Assembly (NCBI GenBank): GCA_016720065.1
Contig: JADJXY010000002.1
Span: 1,625,001 to 1,689,000 of the forward strand
Length of the DNA: 64,000 nt
From: Betaproteobacteria bacterium
GTDB taxonomy: Bacteria > Pseudomonadota > Gammaproteobacteria > Burkholderiales > Rhodocyclaceae
Reading direction: 5' to 3'
This document shows, piece after piece, positions 61,772 through 64,000 of this stretch. Under the pieces are notes generated by a model that worked only from the letters and a program-made list of their open reading frames with translations, made no database searches and was not told the origin of the DNA. The number at the start of each line of letters is the position of its first letter. Within the stretch, counting starts at the first letter, position 1. A program made the translations under genes and the position numbers.

Positions 61772-62266
61772 TCAGCAGGGCTTTCCGGCCTTGCAGCCCT
61801 TCAGGATCCACAGGGAAATCACGCCGGCGGCTTCGTTGGCCATGGCCTTGCGCGCCATGGAGCCGGCGTCCCGCCCGACGTTGGTCTTGAGCAGCGGGTC
61901 TGCGCCGGCTTCGAGCAGGAGCTGGGTGTGCCTGGCGTTCTGGGTGTAGGCCGCCATGTGCAGCGGCGTGGCACCTTCCTTGTCGCGGGCATTGGGGTCC
62001 GCTCCGGCGGCCACCAGGGCCTTGAGGGCGCTCAAATCCGGGTTGGTGGCCGCCAGATGGAGCGGCGTCGAGCCCAGGCCGGTGCGGTAATCCCGCGCCG
62101 CGGGTTCGGCCTTGAGCAGAACCTGGACCTGAGCCCCCGTGCCGATGCGGGCGGCGTCGTGGATGGGGTGGTCGTGGGCTCCCAGGGTTTCAGCCCGGAC
62201 GGTTCCCGAGCCCAGAACCACGGCTAGGGCGGCGACGCGCAACAGGACGTTCAGGGGGGAAGGCAT
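61772..62266 (-). CDS. Exported ankyrin-repeat protein
   Basis: A 164-residue protein with a signal peptide (about 1-24, VRA) and about three ankyrin repeats with the TPLHLAA and TPLHMAA cores and ALVAAGADPNARDKEG. The repeats probably mediate protein binding in the periplasm. A longer start 13 codons upstream is possible. The context gives no partner. Confidence 0.85.
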   Translation of the reverse strand: MPSPLNVLLRVAALAVVLGSGTVRAETLGAHDHPIHDAARIGTGAQVQVLLKAEPAARDYRTGLGSTPLHLAATNPDLSALKALVAAGADPNARDKEGATPLHMAAYTQNARHTQLLLEAGADPLLKTNVGRDAGSMARKAMANEAAGVISLWILKGCKAGKPC

Positions 62267-62542
62267 GGCAGGCTCCGGGCGGACAAAAGCGCAGTCTAGC
62301 CGCAAGCGCCCGGGCGCAAATTGACCGATTGCAATTTCGACGCAGCGCCGAAGCGGGGTCCCGGCCGATTCAGTGGGCTGGTTCAGCGGCCCGAGTGCCT
62401 TGGCCGATCGCGTAGGCCGAATCGGCTGGCCGGCGTCGGCCGCCCTTCATACGGCGGCTTCCGCCGCAAGTGCTTGCTGCCCTCGCACCGGAAGGTCAGC
62501 GCGCCGCCCCTGCTGCGGCTGGGGCTCCCGCCACAAGCTGAC
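62267..62542. other. Intergenic region between ankyrin and PEP-CTERM genes
   Basis: No gene seen. It contains an inverted repeat GCCGATTC (62364-62371) / GAATCGGC (62419-62426), possibly a terminator or a repeat remnant. Confidence 0.35.
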
Positions 62543-63421
62543 CTACTGGCCCGGAGCGCCCTTGCGTCGGCGCAGCGCGACCAGGCCCACCAGGGCTCCG
62601 CTCACCAGGGCGAGGCCCCCGGGTTCGGAAACCGGCGCGGGGGGTGGATCGACCAGGATGCTGTCGTTGGCGCAGAGTTCCGTCCAGTGGATGTTGAAGG
62701 CGCTCTGACCGTCCCAGCCCGCGGCGTCGAGCAGGGCGAGGTCCAGGCCGATTTCGTAGAAGTAGTGCTTGTCGCCGGGGGTGTTGCCCCAGCCGCTCTG
62801 GCCGACAAGGGTGTAGGCCACATCCGCCATGCCGAGCAGGGTGCCGGCAGCCAGGCTGGTGGGATGCAGGGGATCGGCGTGGGCCGGGTCGTAGTTTCCG
62901 GCGGCGTTCCACAGACCCAGGTTCCAGGTGGGGCTGCCATACACGCCGTTGCGGGCCGAGAAGACGTTCCCGGCCACGGCAGCGTTGGACTGGGCGCCAA
63001 AGCTCTCGTGGGTATAAGTCTGGGTAGCGCTGCTGTAGCTCAGGGCGTGCTTGATATTGACCCCCACCTCGTAGCTGCCGTCCCGGCCGAAGTCGAGGGC
63101 GAAGTCGCCGGCGCCGAAGGAGTTGGACGAGGGCTTGTTCAAGGTTCGCGGGTTGTGGCCGGTCACCAGGGCAATGTAGAGGCGGTTCCCGGAAATGGTG
63201 GCGTAGAGCGCCTCGGCGTCGTAGGCCTGGCCCCCGTAACCCGGAAAGAGCCGGGTTCCGCCGCCACCGGTCTGGTCCTCGACGGTGGAATGAACCCCCG
63301 CCGCGGGTATCCAGGATGCGCCGCTCACCCCCCAGTCGGCCAGATTGCCATCGACAGTGATGGGGAGTGCGGCGGCGGAACCGGCGAGGCCGGCGAGCAA
63401 GATGCCCAGTAGCGATTTCAT
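62543..63421 (-). CDS. PEP-CTERM sorting-domain protein (second)
   Basis: A 292-residue exported protein: signal peptide (about 1-18), a beta-rich body starting LPITVDGNLADWGVSG and a C-terminal sorting signal of the variant SEPGGLALVSGALVGLVAL, then RRRKG. The Pro-Glu-Pro core reads SEPG here. No sigma54 box was seen upstream, unlike the other PEP-CTERM gene. Confidence 0.88.
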   Translation of the reverse strand: MKSLLGILLAGLAGSAAALPITVDGNLADWGVSGASWIPAAGVHSTVEDQTGGGGTRLFPGYGGQAYDAEALYATISGNRLYIALVTGHNPRTLNKPSSNSFGAGDFALDFGRDGSYEVGVNIKHALSYSSATQTYTHESFGAQSNAAVAGNVFSARNGVYGSPTWNLGLWNAAGNYDPAHADPLHPTSLAAGTLLGMADVAYTLVGQSGWGNTPGDKHYFYEIGLDLALLDAAGWDGQSAFNIHWTELCANDSILVDPPPAPVSEPGGLALVSGALVGLVALRRRKGAPGQ

Positions 63422-63589
63422 GACCGTTCCAAAGAGAATTTTTGATGAACGGAGTCTAGAGACCTCGCCCGGCGGGCACGAGGAATTCCATCACGAATCT
63501 ATGACTTAGGGCCTAACTGCACCGTGCTGCTGACCCGCGCAGCGCCGGCGCTGGCGGCAAAGGAGCCGCCGGGGAGACTGATTTGGGTT

Positions 63590-64000
63590 TCAAGCGACCC
63601 GAATTTGCGCTTCCCCTTGCAGGACCTCGCCCACGGTCGAGACGTGGCTGAAGCCCTGCTGCAGGAAGATGGACAGCACTTCCGTAGCGGCCTCGGGCGC
63701 ACAGGCGACCAGGAGCCCGCCGGAGGTCTGCGGGTCGCACAGGAGGGCGCGCTCGCTGTCCCCCAGGGCCGCGGCCAGATGGACGCTGCCCCCGTAGGCG
63801 GCCCAGTTGCGGCCGGAGGCTCCCGTCACGTAACCCTCCCGGGCAAGCTGGGCGGCGTGGGGGAGCAGGGGCAGGTCGGCGTAGCGCAGTTGCGCCGCGA
63901 CGCCCGATCCCTTGCAGACTTCAAGCAAGTGCCCGAGGAGGCCGAAGCCGGTGACGTCGGTCACGGCGTGGACACCGTCCAGACAGGCGAACAGCGGGCC
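63590..64000 (-). CDS. selD: Selenide, water dikinase SelD, C-terminal part (cut by window edge)
   Basis: Partial gene, about 137 codons visible; the N-terminus lies beyond the window. The enzyme makes selenophosphate from selenide and ATP for selenocysteine and selenouridine. Visible motifs are AVTDVTGFGLLGHLLE, ASGRNWAAYG and CDPQTSGGLL of the family C-terminal half. The catalytic Cys/Sec region is not in the window. No mnmH (selenouridine synthase) follows within the visible sequence. Confidence 0.88.
   Translation of the reverse strand, partial: GPLFACLDGVHAVTDVTGFGLLGHLLEVCKGSGVAAQLRYADLPLLPHAAQLAREGYVTGASGRNWAAYGGSVHLAAALGDSERALLCDPQTSGGLLVACAPEAATEVLSIFLQQGFSHVSTVGEVLQGEAQIRVA

Noticed and set aside
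1..64000. tRNA, rRNA, CRISPR array, insertion sequence or prophage
   Set aside because: None recognised on either strand; no repeat-spacer pattern, cloverleaf or complete transposase was seen.

Overview
The window looks like chromosome of a GC-rich, respiratory betaproteobacterium, most likely Rhodocyclales. The reasons are the gene order gntR / sdhCDAB-sdhE-gltA-sucAB-lpdA next to mdh, a PrsT/PEP-CTERM surface-protein locus, and the codon and protein character throughout. The genus is not determined. No rRNA, tRNA, CRISPR array, insertion sequence or phage gene was recognised.

Layout. 0.2-2 kb: molybdate ABC transporter tail (modB, modC). 2-5.5 kb: a small unknown gene, norE/norF-like oxidase accessory genes without norCB, a secretin-domain protein and zapE. 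5.6-18.4 kb: a TCA-cycle block. lpdA, sucB, sucA, gltA, sdhE, sdhB, sdhA, sdhD and sdhC are on the minus strand and face a GntR regulator and mdh; a perfect TGTCTTATATAAGACA palindrome lies between gntR and mdh. 18.4-24 kb: a DUF302 protein, a TonB-dependent receptor and two poorly known proteins, one with a transposase-like (ISL3) N-terminus.

24-46 kb is a large quinoprotein alcohol-oxidation region. A minus-strand run encodes a SoxYZ-like carrier, a metallo-beta-lactamase-fold protein, a TonB-like protein, a NarL-type two-component system, prolyl aminopeptidase and an HDOD protein. It diverges from a PQQ alcohol dehydrogenase whose active site reads W-D-F-D, the pattern of lanthanide-dependent enzymes. 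A second PQQ dehydrogenase reads W-D-F-S, the calcium pattern, and forms an operon with a pentapeptide-repeat protein and a PedF-like cytochrome c550. Around them are another two-component system, two small cytochromes c, a cytochrome b561, a second c550 with an MxaJ-like binding protein, and two AcoR-type sigma54 activators. Excellent sigma54 promoters sit in front of the lanthanide-type dehydrogenase and upstream of one cytochrome. Three phased GGA-N3-CTTCC repeats sit in front of the calcium-type enzyme. Together this suggests periplasmic alcohol oxidation under metal- and substrate-dependent control.

46-57.6 kb is signalling. It has a hybrid histidine kinase, a CitE/malyl-CoA-lyase-like protein, a TruC-like pseudouridine synthase and a CBS protein. 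These are followed by a tight five-gene plus-strand operon: a MerR-type HTH fused to a receiver; a histidine-kinase-like protein whose phospho-acceptor His is replaced by Ile; a lone receiver; a CHASE-PAS-LOV-PAS histidine kinase with an intact flavin-LOV motif; and an HD-GYP-like protein whose HD pair is replaced by QN. This operon is the best candidate for an undescribed (blue-light) signalling system.

57.7-64 kb: prsT, a PEP-CTERM protein with its own sigma54 promoter, an ankyrin protein, a second PEP-CTERM protein, and selD cut by the window edge.
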